A stretch of DNA of 35,062 nucleotides. Source: an uncultured Clostridia bacterium (GTDB lineage: Bacteria; Bacillota; Clostridia; Peptostreptococcales; Anaerovoracaceae). Positions within the stretch are counted from its first letter, which is position 1, and the number at the start of each line of letters is the position of its first letter. The DNA is taken from contig CALZOZ010000013.1 in assembly GCA_945828095.1 (NCBI GenBank), positions 1-35,062 on the forward strand. The letters are read 5' to 3'. Made by a program: the position numbers and the translations under genes. The notes beneath the pieces are model-generated. The model was given only the letters and a program-made list of their open reading frames with translations. It was not told the DNA's origin and did not search any database. Shown here piece after piece: positions 24,719 to 32,604 of this stretch.

Positions 24719-26395
24719 CTAGAACAATCCGGTAATCACGCCGTTTTCGTCGATGTCGATCTTTTCGGCTGACGGAACCTTAGGAAGTCCAGGCATAGTC
24801 ATAATGTCGCCTGTCTTGGCAACGATGAAGCCTGCACCTGCACAAGCCTTGACATCCTTGATGGTGATTTCAAATCCGCGAGGAGCACCGAGAAGTGAAG
24901 GATCATCGGAGAAGCTGAATTGAGTCTTTGCCATGCATACAGGAAGATTTCCAAGACCCAGTCCCTCGATGGTGGCCAGCTGCTTCTTTGCATTAGCAGT
25001 AAATACAACACCGTCGGCTCTGTAAACCTTTGTTGCCACAGCTTTGATCTTTTCTTCGATTGAAAGCTCGTCTTCATATACAAAGTGGAAATTGTTTTCC
25101 CCTTCTACAAGTCTTAATACTTCCTCTGCAAGCTCAAGACCGCCTTCGCCGCCTTTACCCCATACTTCGGACAGAGCAACATTAACGCCGAGCTCCTTGC
25201 ATTTTTCTCTTACCATCTCAAGCTCAGCTTCGGTATCTGTCGGGAATCTGTTGATTGCAACCACGCAAGGAAGTCCGTAGTGCTGAGTAACGTTTTCTAC
25301 ATGCTGAAGCAGGTTTGGAATACCCTTTTCCAGAGCCTCAAGGTTTTCATTGTTAAGGTCTGCCTTAGGAACTCCGCCGTGGTATTTAAGAGCTCTTACT
25401 GTAGCAACTACAACTGCTGCAGATGGATGGAGACCTGCCTTTCTGCACTTGATGTCAACGAATTTTTCTGCGCCCAGGTCAGCAGCAAATCCGGCTTCAG
25501 TTACAACTATATCTGCCAGTTTAAGAGCCATTCTGGTAGCCATAATGGAGTTGCAGCCGTGAGCGATATTTGCAAAAGGTCCGCCGTGTATGAATGCCGG
25601 AGTATGTTCAAGAGTCTGAACAAGGTTAGGCTTGAGAGCATCCTTGAGCACTGCAGCCACAGCGCCCTGAATCTTAAGGTCTCTTACTGTAACCGGCTTG
25701 TCGTCATATGTATAGCCTACGATAATGCTTGCAACCTTTTCCTTAAGATCTGTAATGTCCTTTGACAGGCAGAGAATAGCCATAATTTCGGAAGCAACGG
25801 TGATTTCAAAACCGTCCTCTCTTGGAACGCCCTGCATTCTGCCTCCCAGACCGTCCACAACATTTCTAAGCTGACGGTCGTTCATGTCAACTACTCTCTT
25901 CCATGTAATCTTCTTTACATCGATTCCCAGCTGGTTGCCCTGCTGAATGTGGTTGTCAAGACACGCAGCGATAAGGTTGTTTGCGATGCCGATTGCGTGC
26001 ATATCTCCTGTAAAATGAAGGTTAATGTCTTCCATAGGAACAACCTGTGCATAGCCGCCGCCTGCAGCTCCGCCCTTTACTCCGAAAACAGGTCCAAGGG
26101 ATGGTTCTCTTAAGGCTGCAAATACGTTCTTTCCCATCTTGTGGAGCGCATCTGCCAAACCAACTGTAGTTGTAGTTTTGCCTTCGCCTGCCGGTGTAGG
26201 TGAAATAGCAGTAACCAGAACCAGCTTGCCGTCAGGTTCATTCTGTTTTTCCTTTAACAGATTATAGTCGATTTTGGCCTTGTACTTGCCGTACTGCTCG
26301 ATGTACTTATCATCGATACCTGCCTTTTCAGCGATTTCACTGATGTTTGTCATCACTGTTTCCTGTGCAATCTGAATGTCGGTTTTAAATTCCAT
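24719..26395 (-). CDS. fhs: Formate--tetrahydrofolate ligase
   Basis: ATP-dependent ligation of formate to tetrahydrofolate giving 10-formyl-THF, an entry step of the methyl branch of one-carbon metabolism. At 558 residues it has the family's normal length, with the P-loop-like [14 protein letters not shown] near residue 66, the substrate-site region [25 protein letters not shown] in broken form, and the conserved C-terminal [11 protein letters not shown]. The start is the ATG at 26395, 9 nt after AGGAG; a GTG at 26401 is too near the site. It follows rnhB after about 40 bp without a terminator, so it may be co-transcribed with ylqF-rnhB. Confidence 0.95.
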   Translation of the reverse strand: MEFKTDIQIAQETVMTNISEIAEKAGIDDKYIEQYGKYKAKIDYNLLKEKQNEPDGKLVLVTAISPTPAGEGKTTTTVGLADALHKMGKNVFAALREPSLGPVFGVKGGAAGGGYAQVVPMEDINLHFTGDMHAIGIANNLIAACLDNHIQQGNQLGIDVKKITWKRVVDMNDRQLRNVVDGLGGRMQGVPREDGFEITVASEIMAILCLSKDITDLKEKVASIIVGYTYDDKPVTVRDLKIQGAVAAVLKDALKPNLVQTLEHTPAFIHGGPFANIAHGCNSIMATRMALKLADIVVTEAGFAADLGAEKFVDIKCRKAGLHPSAAVVVATVRALKYHGGVPKADLNNENLEALEKGIPNLLQHVENVTQHYGLPCVVAINRFPTDTEAELEMVREKCKELGVNVALSEVWGKGGEGGLELAEEVLRLVEGENNFHFVYEDELSIEEKIKAVATKVYRADGVVFTANAKKQLATIEGLGLGNLPVCMAKTQFSFSDDPSLLGAPRGFEITIKDVKACAGAGFIVAKTGDIMTMPGLPKVPSAEKIDIDENGVITGLF

Positions 26396-26439
26396 TGTCA
26401 CATTCTCCTTCTCTTTTTCAAATTTTCCTGATTTACAAT

Positions 26440-27102
26440 TTACAAAATGTTTTTCAGAAATGATTTTCTGTGAATCGGCGTTATGCCGTATTTATCAATA
26501 CCTTCATAGTGAGCTTTGGTTCCATAACCTTTGTTGCTGTCAAAGCCGTAGAAAGGATATTGTCTGTGATATTCTGCCATGAGCCTGTCACGAGTTACCT
26601 TGGCAATTATAGACGCTGCTGCTATGGAAAGGCTGTTTGCATCGCCCTTTATTATAGAGGTCTGGGGAATATTCACATCCTTAAGTGAAACAGCATCTAT
26701 GAGAAGATGCTGGACACCCGCGAGCCCCTTTTCCTTCAACTGTCTGTCTGCCTCGTCAATGGCCTCAGCCATGGCTTTTTTTGTAGCTTCCAGTATATTT
26801 ATTTCATCGATAACCTCATTATCGCACATTCCGATTCCGCAGGCCAGCGCCTTTTCTTTGATTTTGTCATAAAGCTCTTCCCGCTTTTTTTCGGAAAGCT
26901 TTTTGGAGTCGTCTACGCCCAGAACATCGAAGTCCGGCGTAAGCACAACGCAGGCTGCAGTCACAGGCCCGGCCAGTGGACCTCTTCCAACCTCGTCTAC
27001 TCCTCCGATATATGTGATGCCCTTTTCTCTGATGTCACGCTCGTAGGTCTGCATTGTTATGATCTTTTCCTCAAGAAGCTTCTGTCTTTCTGCCTTAGTC
27101 AT
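26440..27102 (-). CDS. rnhB: Ribonuclease HII
   Basis: Endonuclease that cleaves the RNA strand of RNA-DNA hybrids and single ribonucleotides in DNA. The 220-residue protein carries the catalytic [14 protein letters not shown] (D36, E37), IDEINIL, LIDA near residue 165 and the C-terminal [11 protein letters not shown] typical of bacterial RNase HII. It overlaps ylqF by 8 bases, the standard Firmicutes ylqF-rnhB pairing. Confidence 0.95.
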   Translation of the reverse strand: MTKAERQKLLEEKIITMQTYERDIREKGITYIGGVDEVGRGPLAGPVTAACVVLTPDFDVLGVDDSKKLSEKKREELYDKIKEKALACGIGMCDNEVIDEINILEATKKAMAEAIDEADRQLKEKGLAGVQHLLIDAVSLKDVNIPQTSIIKGDANSLSIAAASIIAKVTRDRLMAEYHRQYPFYGFDSNKGYGTKAHYEGIDKYGITPIHRKSFLKNIL

Positions 27103-27979
27103 CTTCTGTTACCGCCTGTCCATCATCGGTTGCATGTTCTGACTGGACCTTTTCCAAGGTAATACGCCCGATTTTGCCGCCTCTGAACTCGTCCAGCACC
27201 GTCTTGGCGCATCTTTCGTAATCTATTCTCTTGCCCGGCAGGATAAATCCCCGCTTCAAGGCTATAGCCTCCATATTTTCCAGACCGTCATCGCTGATAC
27301 CGTCCAGCTTGTATCTTTCTATGAGCAAATCCGGATAGTCTGCCGCCAGAACCTTTATGAGTTCCAGTGCCAGAGTCGCCATATCAAGAATCTCATCCTT
27401 TATGGACCCGCAGAAAGCAAGGTTAAGTCCCACCTCCGGGTCCTCGAATTTAGGCCAGAGGATTCCCGGTGTGTCCAGAAGCTGCATTCCGTTTTCCAGA
27501 GCCAGCCACTGCTTTCCTCTGGTAACGCCGGGCTTGTCCCCTGTCTTTGCACTCTTTTTGCCGGTCATCCGGTTGATAAGTGATGACTTGCCTACGTTAG
27601 GCACGCCTACTATCATCATACGAAGGGGTTTCTTTCTGATCTGATCCTTATTCTTTTCATCCTGAAGTCTGCTGAGGGTTTTGAAAAGCTGGCTGACGCC
27701 CTGACCGCTCATACAGTTCATCTGAATGACAATGCTGCCGTCCTTGCGGAGTTCCTCTGCCCACGCCTCGTTGGCTGCGCTGTCGGAAAGGTCGCTCTTG
27801 TTTAGTGCAATTATGCGCTTCTTGCTCTTTACCAAATCATCTATAATCGGGTTGCGGCTTGAAACCGGGATTCTGGCATCAATAACCTCAATTACCAGGT
27901 CAACCATTTTGAGATTTTCCTGTATGAGCTCCCTGGTTTTTTTCATATGTCCCGGATACCAGTTTATGTTTTCTATCAC
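27095..27979 (-). CDS. ylqF: Ribosome biogenesis GTPase YlqF/RbgA
   Basis: Circularly permuted GTPase needed for late assembly of the 50S subunit. The 294-residue protein shows the permuted motif order: NKSD (G4, near 58) before GVPNVGKSS (G1, near 129) and DTPGIL (G3), with the N-terminal [10 protein letters not shown] signature. The start is a GTG at 27979 with AGGAGG 9 nt upstream. Translation is coupled to rnhB by an 8-base overlap. Confidence 0.95.
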   Translation of the reverse strand: MIENINWYPGHMKKTRELIQENLKMVDLVIEVIDARIPVSSRNPIIDDLVKSKKRIIALNKSDLSDSAANEAWAEELRKDGSIVIQMNCMSGQGVSQLFKTLSRLQDEKNKDQIRKKPLRMMIVGVPNVGKSSLINRMTGKKSAKTGDKPGVTRGKQWLALENGMQLLDTPGILWPKFEDPEVGLNLAFCGSIKDEILDMATLALELIKVLAADYPDLLIERYKLDGISDDGLENMEAIALKRGFILPGKRIDYERCAKTVLDEFRGGKIGRITLEKVQSEHATDDGQAVTEDD

Positions 27980-28065
27980 TTCTTGCCACCTCCTTTATTT
28001 TTTATGCGTCTGCTGATTTAACGCTATACGGCTACAGAATGCTGTAAATTTTTCTTTTGTTCGTC

Positions 28066-28300
28066 TTATTTTACAACATTGCACCGTTCACGGCCAGATT
28101 GCCGTCGCGTATATGGTCGAAATGTTGTATAAAATCAAAGGTTACATCTGATTTTACAACCTATTTTCTTGGTACGTTGTAAAATCGGCTGAGCACAGGT
28201 ATTTTTTACAACATTGCCGTCCTGTTTAGCATCTCTGCCTCGCTCCCACATGTGCTATGTTGTAATAATCTGCGGTTCCCCAGATTTTTTACAACATAGC
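28066..28300. repeat. Array C: mirror-symmetric inverted TTTTACAAC boxes
   Basis: Part of the gene-poor 27980-28691 stretch. TTTTACAAC boxes lie at about 28069, 28152, 28204 and 28287 in plus orientation, and GTTGTA boxes at about 28125, 28176 and 28259 in minus orientation. The first six alternate, with centre spacings near 52, 30, 22, 31 and 51 bp: symmetric about 28168. The central pair is a perfect 11-bp hairpin GATTTTACAAC/GTTGTAAAATC (28150-28186), and the last two form a near-perfect 19-20 bp hairpin (28254-28300). Spacers between boxes are not conserved. Confidence 0.6.
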
Positions 28301-28382
28301 TATGGAATTTCACACGAGAAATCTTAAAACTTGTTTTTCTTTGAATGATCTGCAATACAAATCGTCTCTACCGCTTTAGTAT

Positions 28383-28409
28383 AAAAAAGGGGAATCAGCA
28401 CGATTCCCC
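28383..28409 (-). terminator. Intrinsic terminator of the micro-ORF transcription unit
   Basis: Perfect 8-bp stem GGGGAATC/GATTCCCC (28389-28396 and 28402-28409), 5-nt loop, followed on the minus strand by T6 (28383-28388). No conventional minus-strand gene lies immediately upstream, which is the clue to the small unit described next to it. Confidence 0.8.
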
Positions 28410-28478
28410 GTCAAAAGCTGTTATTAAGCAATTACCACTCTTTTTATACAGTGTTTTAATTACTTTAGTTCTTGTCAT
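28395..28478 (-). CDS. Putative 27-residue cationic peptide
   Basis: Short ORF starting at an ATG that overlaps the stop of a 12-codon ORF by ATGA. It begins MTRTKVIKTLYKK, is strongly basic in its first half, and ends DGESC, with two cysteines (positions 18 and 27). Its stop codon lies in the loop of the terminator at 28383-28409. A promoter and ribosome site lie upstream of the pair. No homologue is recognised. It could be a secreted signal or leader peptide, a translated fragment of a regulatory RNA, or chance. Confidence 0.35.
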   Translation of the reverse strand: MTRTKVIKTLYKKSGNCLITAFDGESC

Positions 28479-28513
28479 CGCAATGTTTCCGTTTCTACAC
28501 CGAAATGTTTCAT
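28475..28513 (-). CDS. Putative 12-residue micro-ORF, coupled to the next
   Basis: ATG at 28513 opens a 12-codon ORF (MKHFGVETETLR) ending in TGA that overlaps the ATG of the 27-codon ORF. A CGAGG sits a few bases upstream, and an inverted pair CACCGA/TCGGTG in the transcript places this site and the ATG in a hairpin loop. May be a leader ORF. Confidence 0.3.
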   Translation of the reverse strand: MKHFGVETETLR

Positions 28514-28535
28514 AGTCCTCGGTGAATCTCTCCTT

Positions 28536-28565
28536 ATTTTACAAAAAAATGGTGGTGCTTGTCAA
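28536..28565 (-). promoter_or_regulatory. Strong predicted promoter of the micro-ORF unit
   Basis: On the minus strand TTGACA (28560-28565), 18-bp spacer, TAAAAT (28536-28541), directly followed by AAGGAG. It drives away from the ECF sigma gene and towards the terminator at 28383-28409, predicting a transcript of about 145 nt. Confidence 0.65.
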
Positions 28566-28598
28566 CATAAAAATTGCTAAAAAACTTTTCCCCTTCCT

Positions 28599-28645
28599 GT
28601 GACATTTCCCCCATCTCAGATGTATAATAGGTGAAATGCATTTCA
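28599..28645 (+). promoter_or_regulatory. ECF sigma promoter with a perfect palindrome after the -10
   Basis: GTGACA (28599-28604), 18-bp spacer and TATAAT (28623-28628) form a plausible promoter. A perfect 14-bp palindrome TGAAATGCATTTCA (28632-28645) covers the expected transcription start, a good candidate operator. Downstream, GAGCATAA is repeated twice (about 28662-28680). Confidence 0.55.
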
Positions 28646-28691
28646 GTTTCATGCGAACGGGAGCATAATAAGAGCATAACAGGAGCAGCAC

Positions 28692-29180
28692 ATGATCATA
28701 GACATGAACAGTCTGGAACCGGTCTACGAAAAGTATAAAGACAATATTTTCGCAATTGGTTTCAACTACTTCAAAAACTCCATAGAGGCAGATGATGTGG
28801 TACAGGAGACCTTTCTCAAGCTGGCACGCTCAGGCAAAGAGTTCGAAAACGAAGAACACCTTCGAAACTGGCTCATCCGCGTAGCGGTCAACGAATGCAA
28901 GAGAGTAAGTCTTTCATCCTGGGTGAAGAAAAAGGTCAGCCTGGAGGAATACACCGGCCAGATAGATTTTGAAACAAACGAGGAAAGCCGGCTTTTCACC
29001 GCCGTCATGAGCCTGCCAAAAAAATACCGGCAGGTAATTCACCTCTACTACTATGAAGACTGCTGCACGGCGGAAATCGCAGATTATCTCGGTATAAGCC
29101 AAACTGCCGTCACCACCCGCCTGCTCCGCGGACGCAAAAAATTAAAAGAAGATTTGCTGGAGGTATGGAAAGATGAGTAA
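28692..29180 (+). CDS. ECF-type RNA polymerase sigma factor
   Basis: A 162-residue sigma-70-family protein with region 2 (about residues 10-75: NYFKNSIEADDVVQETFLKL) and region 4 (about 100-155: LPKKYRQVIHLYYYEDCCTAEIADYLGISQTAVTTRLLRGRKKL). Size and domain content define an extracytoplasmic-function sigma factor. AGGAG lies 6 nt before the ATG. It overlaps the next gene by 8 bases; that gene encodes a single-pass membrane protein in the position of an anti-sigma factor. The regulon is unknown. Confidence 0.92.
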   Translation: MIIDMNSLEPVYEKYKDNIFAIGFNYFKNSIEADDVVQETFLKLARSGKEFENEEHLRNWLIRVAVNECKRVSLSSWVKKKVSLEEYTGQIDFETNEESRLFTAVMSLPKKYRQVIHLYYYEDCCTAEIADYLGISQTAVTTRLLRGRKKLKEDLLEVWKDE

Positions 29181-29637
29181 CAGGGAACTTTATAAGCAGA
29201 CTTTTTCCCACCTTCACACGGACCATACCCTGGATCCGGAAGGAGTGAAAATGAAAATGCAAAAGAACACAAATATGACAGGACTGCGCTGTACCCGTCG
29301 CATTCTGGTAACCGCCATCATTATGACGTTAATGCTGGCCATGGCCGGTATAAGCTATGCAGCTACTGACGGGGCAGTACTGGACAGCATCATGGTATGG
29401 ATAAACGGTCATCCTGCCGGAGAAGGTAAGGTTACCGTGGAGGAAAACGGTGCTTATACTGTGCAGGTACAGGAAGGGGATAAAATTAAAATACAAGGCG
29501 ACGGATGGACTTCTGAAGCACAGGTCGGTGACATGGAAGGTTCCATATCCGTTTCGAATTCCGAATCGGAGGATGGTCTCAGCGTGGAAACCACTATAAA
29601 TATAAACGACACATCGGACGAAGAAAAAGAAGATTAA
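29173..29637 (+). CDS. Single-pass membrane protein, putative anti-sigma factor
   Basis: A 154-residue protein with a cytoplasmic N-terminus of about 42 residues, one membrane helix (about 43-64, ILVTAIIMTLMLAMAGISYA) and an extracytoplasmic domain of about 90 residues that is acidic and ends in a run of Asp/Glu/Lys. It overlaps the ECF sigma gene by 8 bases. Position and topology fit an anti-sigma factor. The N-terminal segment is short and lacks a recognisable zinc-binding anti-sigma motif, so the role is inferred from context only. The end of the helix resembles a signal-peptidase site (SYAA), so a secreted form is an alternative. Confidence 0.65.
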   Translation: MSNRELYKQTFSHLHTDHTLDPEGVKMKMQKNTNMTGLRCTRRILVTAIIMTLMLAMAGISYAATDGAVLDSIMVWINGHPAGEGKVTVEENGAYTVQVQEGDKIKIQGDGWTSEAQVGDMEGSISVSNSESEDGLSVETTININDTSDEEKED

Positions 29638-29646
29638 GATTAAGAA

Positions 29647-29695
29647 AAAAGCCCTTGGAACTTCACACATCAGAGAAGCCCAAGGGTTTTGTTTT
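29647..29695 (+). terminator. Bidirectional terminator between the sigma operon and the MATE remnant
   Basis: CCCTTGG (29652-29658) pairs with CCAAGGG (29680-29686), with an inner CTTC/GAAG; T-rich TTTTGTTTT follows on the plus strand and T6 on the minus strand. It serves both convergent units. Confidence 0.78.
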
Positions 29696-29697
29696 GA

Positions 29698-30649
29698 CTA
29701 TTTTTCAACTTTCTTCTCAATATCACCATTTCCCAGCATGTTGGCTGACGCAATCCGTTTCATGGATTTAACGGAGAAGACACAAATAAGAAGTGTTAGA
29801 ATGTCCGCTGCAGGCTGCGCGAAGTAAATGCCTGTCACGCCCAGAAGCTTTGGCAGAATCAGAATCAAAGGCTCGGAGAGCAGTATATACACAGCTGCAA
29901 CCAGAACGGTCAGCAAAATAGAGCCCTTAAGTGCAAATCGCACAGACTGGTGAAAACGCTCTTCATCCTTTGCTCCAAAGGCGTAGGATGCCACCGGTCT
30001 GAACCACACCATAGGCCGCGATTATTTCGTCTGCATTCGGTAATGGCGCCGCAACAGTTTTAATAAGGTCCCAGCTGAGATGGAAGGACTTCACTTTAAT
30101 CTTGATGACGGAACGGCCGCTTAAGTAGAACCAGGTCAAAATTCCAAAGGTGACAAACTGTGATACCGTAGTTGCCATAGAAGCCCCTTCTACACCCATA
30201 CCAAGGCCCCACTCAAACATGAAGACAGGGTCGAGAACCACATTCAGAAGTGCACCTGTGATGACCGCAACAGATGAAATTTTAACCGAAGACTCTGCAC
30301 GAGCAGCACAGTTCATGCTCTGTGCAGGCAGATTTGCCAGAGCTGCAACGAACATCCAGAATGCATAGTCCTTGGCAAGGGGCAGGGATGCGTCGGAAGC
30401 TCCAAAAGAACGCAGAAGAGGTTCAATAAAGATAATGCCTCCCACGCATAAAGCCACACCTATGGCAATGGAAAGCCCTATGATGGTTGTGACAATGCGG
30501 CTGGCACCCTCGCTATCCTTTGCACCAAGCTGACGTCCTGCCAGAACAGCAGCACCGGCAGCAAAAATGTTTTCAATAGATACCATTATGAGCAGCAAAG
30601 GTATGGTCACACCTACTGCTGTAAGGGCTATATGCGAATGGAGCATTCC
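29698..30649 (-). pseudogene. Decayed MATE-family efflux transporter
   Basis: Recognisable MATE sequence runs in two frames. The first (to 29963) has IALTAVGVTIPLLLIMVS, RQLGAKDSEGAS and VVLDPVFMFEWGLG; the second (29698-30012) has FRPVASYAFGAKDEERF and LPKLLGVTGIYFAQP. About 45 N-terminal residues, about 25 before NADEIIAAYGVV, about 20 at the frameshift and roughly 80 in the C-terminal half are missing compared with a typical 450-residue MATE protein. Several independent deletions plus a frameshift make this a clear pseudogene. The remaining N-terminus is fused to a TetR remnant. Confidence 0.85.
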
Positions 30650-30918
30650 AATTTCTATGACACCATAAAGTAAAATATTCAGTGCTTTGCGACAGCTCTC
30701 ATCGCGTTTTTCAAACTCCTCACTGTTAATTCCGGCTATTTGATACTTGGCATTGATGAAATCCTGATACTGCCTGAAGGCATCTACCACTTCGTCCTTT
30801 GTAAGGTCGGCACATATGGAATTTACCGAACTGCTCCGTATCCCTGTTTAGCAAATTCCGCCAAAGCACTGTCCATGATACGGCGTCGCGTCTGCTGATT
30901 TTTTTCTTCACTCTTCAT
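30650..30918 (-). pseudogene. Decayed TetR-family regulator fused to the MATE remnant
   Basis: From the ATG at 30918 the frame reads MKSEEKNQQTRRRIMDSALAEF-like sequence, then stops after 31 codons. In another frame SSVNSICAD continues the TetR helix-turn-helix, but the recognition helix is deleted before LTKDEVVDAFRQYQDF. This second frame runs on through the C-terminal TetR part and, near 30650, into MATE sequence. So the regulator has lost part of its helix-turn-helix and is joined to the transporter by deletion. A GAGGTG ribosome site and an operator-like dyad remain upstream. Confidence 0.8.
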
Positions 30919-30941
30919 AGTGTCACCTCAATAAAAAAATC

Positions 30942-30953
30942 GACCTGTTGGTC
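30942..30953. promoter_or_regulatory. Operator-like dyad upstream of the TetR remnant
   Basis: GACC-TGTT-GGTC (30942-30953) is a short dyad upstream of the decayed regulator, plausibly its former operator. Relic; no regulator in this locus is intact. Confidence 0.4.
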
Positions 30954-30995
30954 AATATTATCACATCATTTATCATCAAAACTTCATAATAGCAC

Positions 30996-31020
30996 AAAAA
31001 AACCCTTGAATTATCAAGGG
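30996..31020 (-). terminator. Intrinsic terminator of rplS
   Basis: Perfect stem CCCTTGA/TCAAGGG (31003-31009 and 31014-31020), 4-nt loop and a T7 run on the minus strand (30996-31002), just after the rplS stop. Confidence 0.88.
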
Positions 31021-31033
31021 CTTCATTGTTGTC

Positions 31034-31381
31034 TTATTTGTCTTCTTTAGTCTTGATCTTAGCAGCCTTACCTGTTCTCTCTCTCATGTAGTTCAACTTA
31101 GCTCTTCTTACAGCACCGCGTCTTACTACTTCGATCTTCTCAATCTTAGGTGAGTGAAGCGGGAAAGTCTTTTCAACGCCAACACCGGATGAGATCTTTC
31201 TAACAGTGAAAGTTTCGCCAACTCCGCCGTTCTGTCTCTTTAAAACAAAACCTTCGAAAACCTGAATTCTTTCTCTGTTACCTTCTTTAATTTTGATGTG
31301 TACCTTTACTGTGTCGCCCACACCAAACGCAGGGATATCGTTCTTTTCGTACTCCTGAGTAATTGATTTGATTAAATCCAT
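31034..31381 (-). CDS. rplS: Large ribosomal subunit protein bL19
   Basis: Ribosomal protein at the 30S-50S interface, 115 residues, with the conserved [26 protein letters not shown] and the C-terminal [23 protein letters not shown]. The start is the ATG at 31381 preceded by AAGGAGG; an upstream in-frame start at 31426 would lie inside the leader. It is a single-gene unit with its own promoter and terminator, separated from the rimM/trmD genes it often follows. Confidence 0.96.
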   Translation of the reverse strand: MDLIKSITQEYEKNDIPAFGVGDTVKVHIKIKEGNRERIQVFEGFVLKRQNGGVGETFTVRKISSGVGVEKTFPLHSPKIEKIEVVRRGAVRRAKLNYMRERTGKAAKIKTKEDK

Positions 31382-31447
31382 TATATGTTCCTCCTTCCCT
31401 CCAAGACGTTCATGGCACAGCAACACCAGAGGACCGCCCGTAATAAC
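31382..31447 (-). ncRNA. Possible bL19 autoregulatory mRNA leader
   Basis: The transcribed leader between the predicted start (near 31447) and the rplS ATG is about 65 nt and contains GGTCCTCTGGTGTTG and TGCCATGAACGTC segments that recall the known L19 leader of Firmicutes, in which bL19 represses its own mRNA. Judged from memory of the motif; a covariance search would decide. Confidence 0.4.
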
Positions 31448-31453
31448 CTCTAT

Positions 31454-31482
31454 ATTTTAGCACGTCCTACTCTCATTTGCAA
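31454..31482 (-). promoter_or_regulatory. rplS promoter
   Basis: On the minus strand TTGCAA (31477-31482), 17-bp spacer and TAAAAT (31454-31459). Confidence 0.65.
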
Positions 31483-31541
31483 GCAGTTTTTTTGCAGTTT
31501 TTAAAGTTTTTTCAATATCTTAAAGACCCATCCGCTGAAGT

Positions 31542-32420
31542 TTATGCACGCGGATGCGCCTTATCATATACATCCTTGATTCTGTTCTTCGTCACGGCTA
31601 GATATGCCTGTGTTGCGGCAATATCTTCGTGGCCCATAAGTTCCTGCAGGGATTTTACATCGGCACCGTTCTGGAGCATATGTACAGCAAAGGAATTTCT
31701 GATAATCTGCGGCGTCAGACTGATTTTAAGCCCCGCAAGCTCGCCGTACTCCTTCATTATCTTCCAAAGCCCCTGTCTTGTCATAGCTTCGCCCATATAG
31801 TTGACAAACAGAGCTTCAGTCTCTTTGCCGCGCAGCATCTTATCACGGACATCCAGTATATAGTCCTCCATAGCCTTTCGGCAAAGTCTGCCCATTGGAA
31901 TAATTCTGGCCTTGCTATGCTCTCCATCGCATTTGATAAATCCCATTCTCAGATTGACATCGCCGGCTTTCATCTGGATCAGCTCACTGGCTCTGATTCC
32001 TGTGGCGTAGAGAAGTTCAAGAATGGCTCTGTCCCGCTGGCCCTTCTGTGTCTGGTCCGGAAGGGACATGAGCCGTTCTATCTCCTCTATGGAAAGGAAT
32101 TCTATTTCTTTTTTTTCAATCTTCGGGGATTTTATCTCATCAGCAGGGTTGGTGTTTACCAGTCCATCCCTCTGCAAAAATTCAAAGAAAATCCTTATAG
32201 ACGCAAGCTTCCTGTTTACGGTAGACTGGGAGCGGCCTGCAGTTTTTAAGTTCATCAGGTATGCAACAACCTCTGCATTGGACGCATCTGACACATCAGC
32301 CACACCGCGGCCACTGACAAACTCGGCAAAATGCCTGATGTCCCTTATATACGCCTGCACCGTGTTGGCAGACATTTTTCTTTCATTCTTAAGATACGCC
32401 TCATACCTGTCAATACTCAC
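31542..32420 (-). CDS. xerD: XerD-like tyrosine recombinase with an altered active site
   Basis: A 292-residue site-specific recombinase with an N-terminal SAM-like core-binding domain (1-88) and a catalytic domain (about 105-285) ending in the XerD-type KAHPRA. Catalytic positions: R143, K170, R241, H264 and the nucleophile Y273 are present, but the His of the HxxR motif is Gln (TPQIIR, Q238; codon CAG). The usual role is resolving chromosome dimers at dif. The start is a GTG at 32420 with GAGGAG 8 nt upstream. Location beside spoIIM and nudF matches the housekeeping xerD locus of other Firmicutes, so it is not a phage integrase. Confidence 0.88.
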   Translation of the reverse strand: MSIDRYEAYLKNERKMSANTVQAYIRDIRHFAEFVSGRGVADVSDASNAEVVAYLMNLKTAGRSQSTVNRKLASIRIFFEFLQRDGLVNTNPADEIKSPKIEKKEIEFLSIEEIERLMSLPDQTQKGQRDRAILELLYATGIRASELIQMKAGDVNLRMGFIKCDGEHSKARIIPMGRLCRKAMEDYILDVRDKMLRGKETEALFVNYMGEAMTRQGLWKIMKEYGELAGLKISLTPQIIRNSFAVHMLQNGADVKSLQELMGHEDIAATQAYLAVTKNRIKDVYDKAHPRA

Positions 32421-32461
32421 GCCACACTCTCCTCTTTTCCAATAAAAACTGTAGTGCCTTA

Positions 32462-32490
32462 AGTATAGTCTCTTTTTACAAAATAATCAA
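32462..32490 (-). promoter_or_regulatory. xerD promoter
   Basis: On the minus strand TTGATT (32485-32490), 17-bp spacer, TATACT (32462-32467), about 42 bp before the GTG start. No equally clear promoter was seen for the divergent SpoIIM-like gene in the same interval. Confidence 0.6.
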
Positions 32491-32604
32491 TCGAAAAATG
32501 TCGATATTGCTAGAATTATGTAAACTTTTTTCTAATATCACTGTCCTCTTAATCAAGTATATTATTCTGTGGATCTTTTTGTATCGCACCAGGAGGAAAA
32601 CATC

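Noticed and set aside
28066-28300. Integron attC-like sites
   Set aside because: The boxes do not fit the RYYYAAC/GTTRRRY core, and there are no cassettes or integrase of that type.
28066-28300. CRISPR array
   Set aside because: Repeats are only 9-12 bp, alternate in orientation and have irregular spacing; no cas gene is present.
29963-30790. Novel protein with an unknown N-terminal domain joined to MATE helices
   Set aside because: The N-terminus is recognisable as a TetR C-terminal remnant in frame by deletion, and the rest is a frameshifted MATE pseudogene.
31542-32420. Phage or mobile-element integrase
   Set aside because: Length, C-terminal XerD signature and linkage to spoIIM, nudF and rplS fit the housekeeping XerD; no phage genes are nearby.
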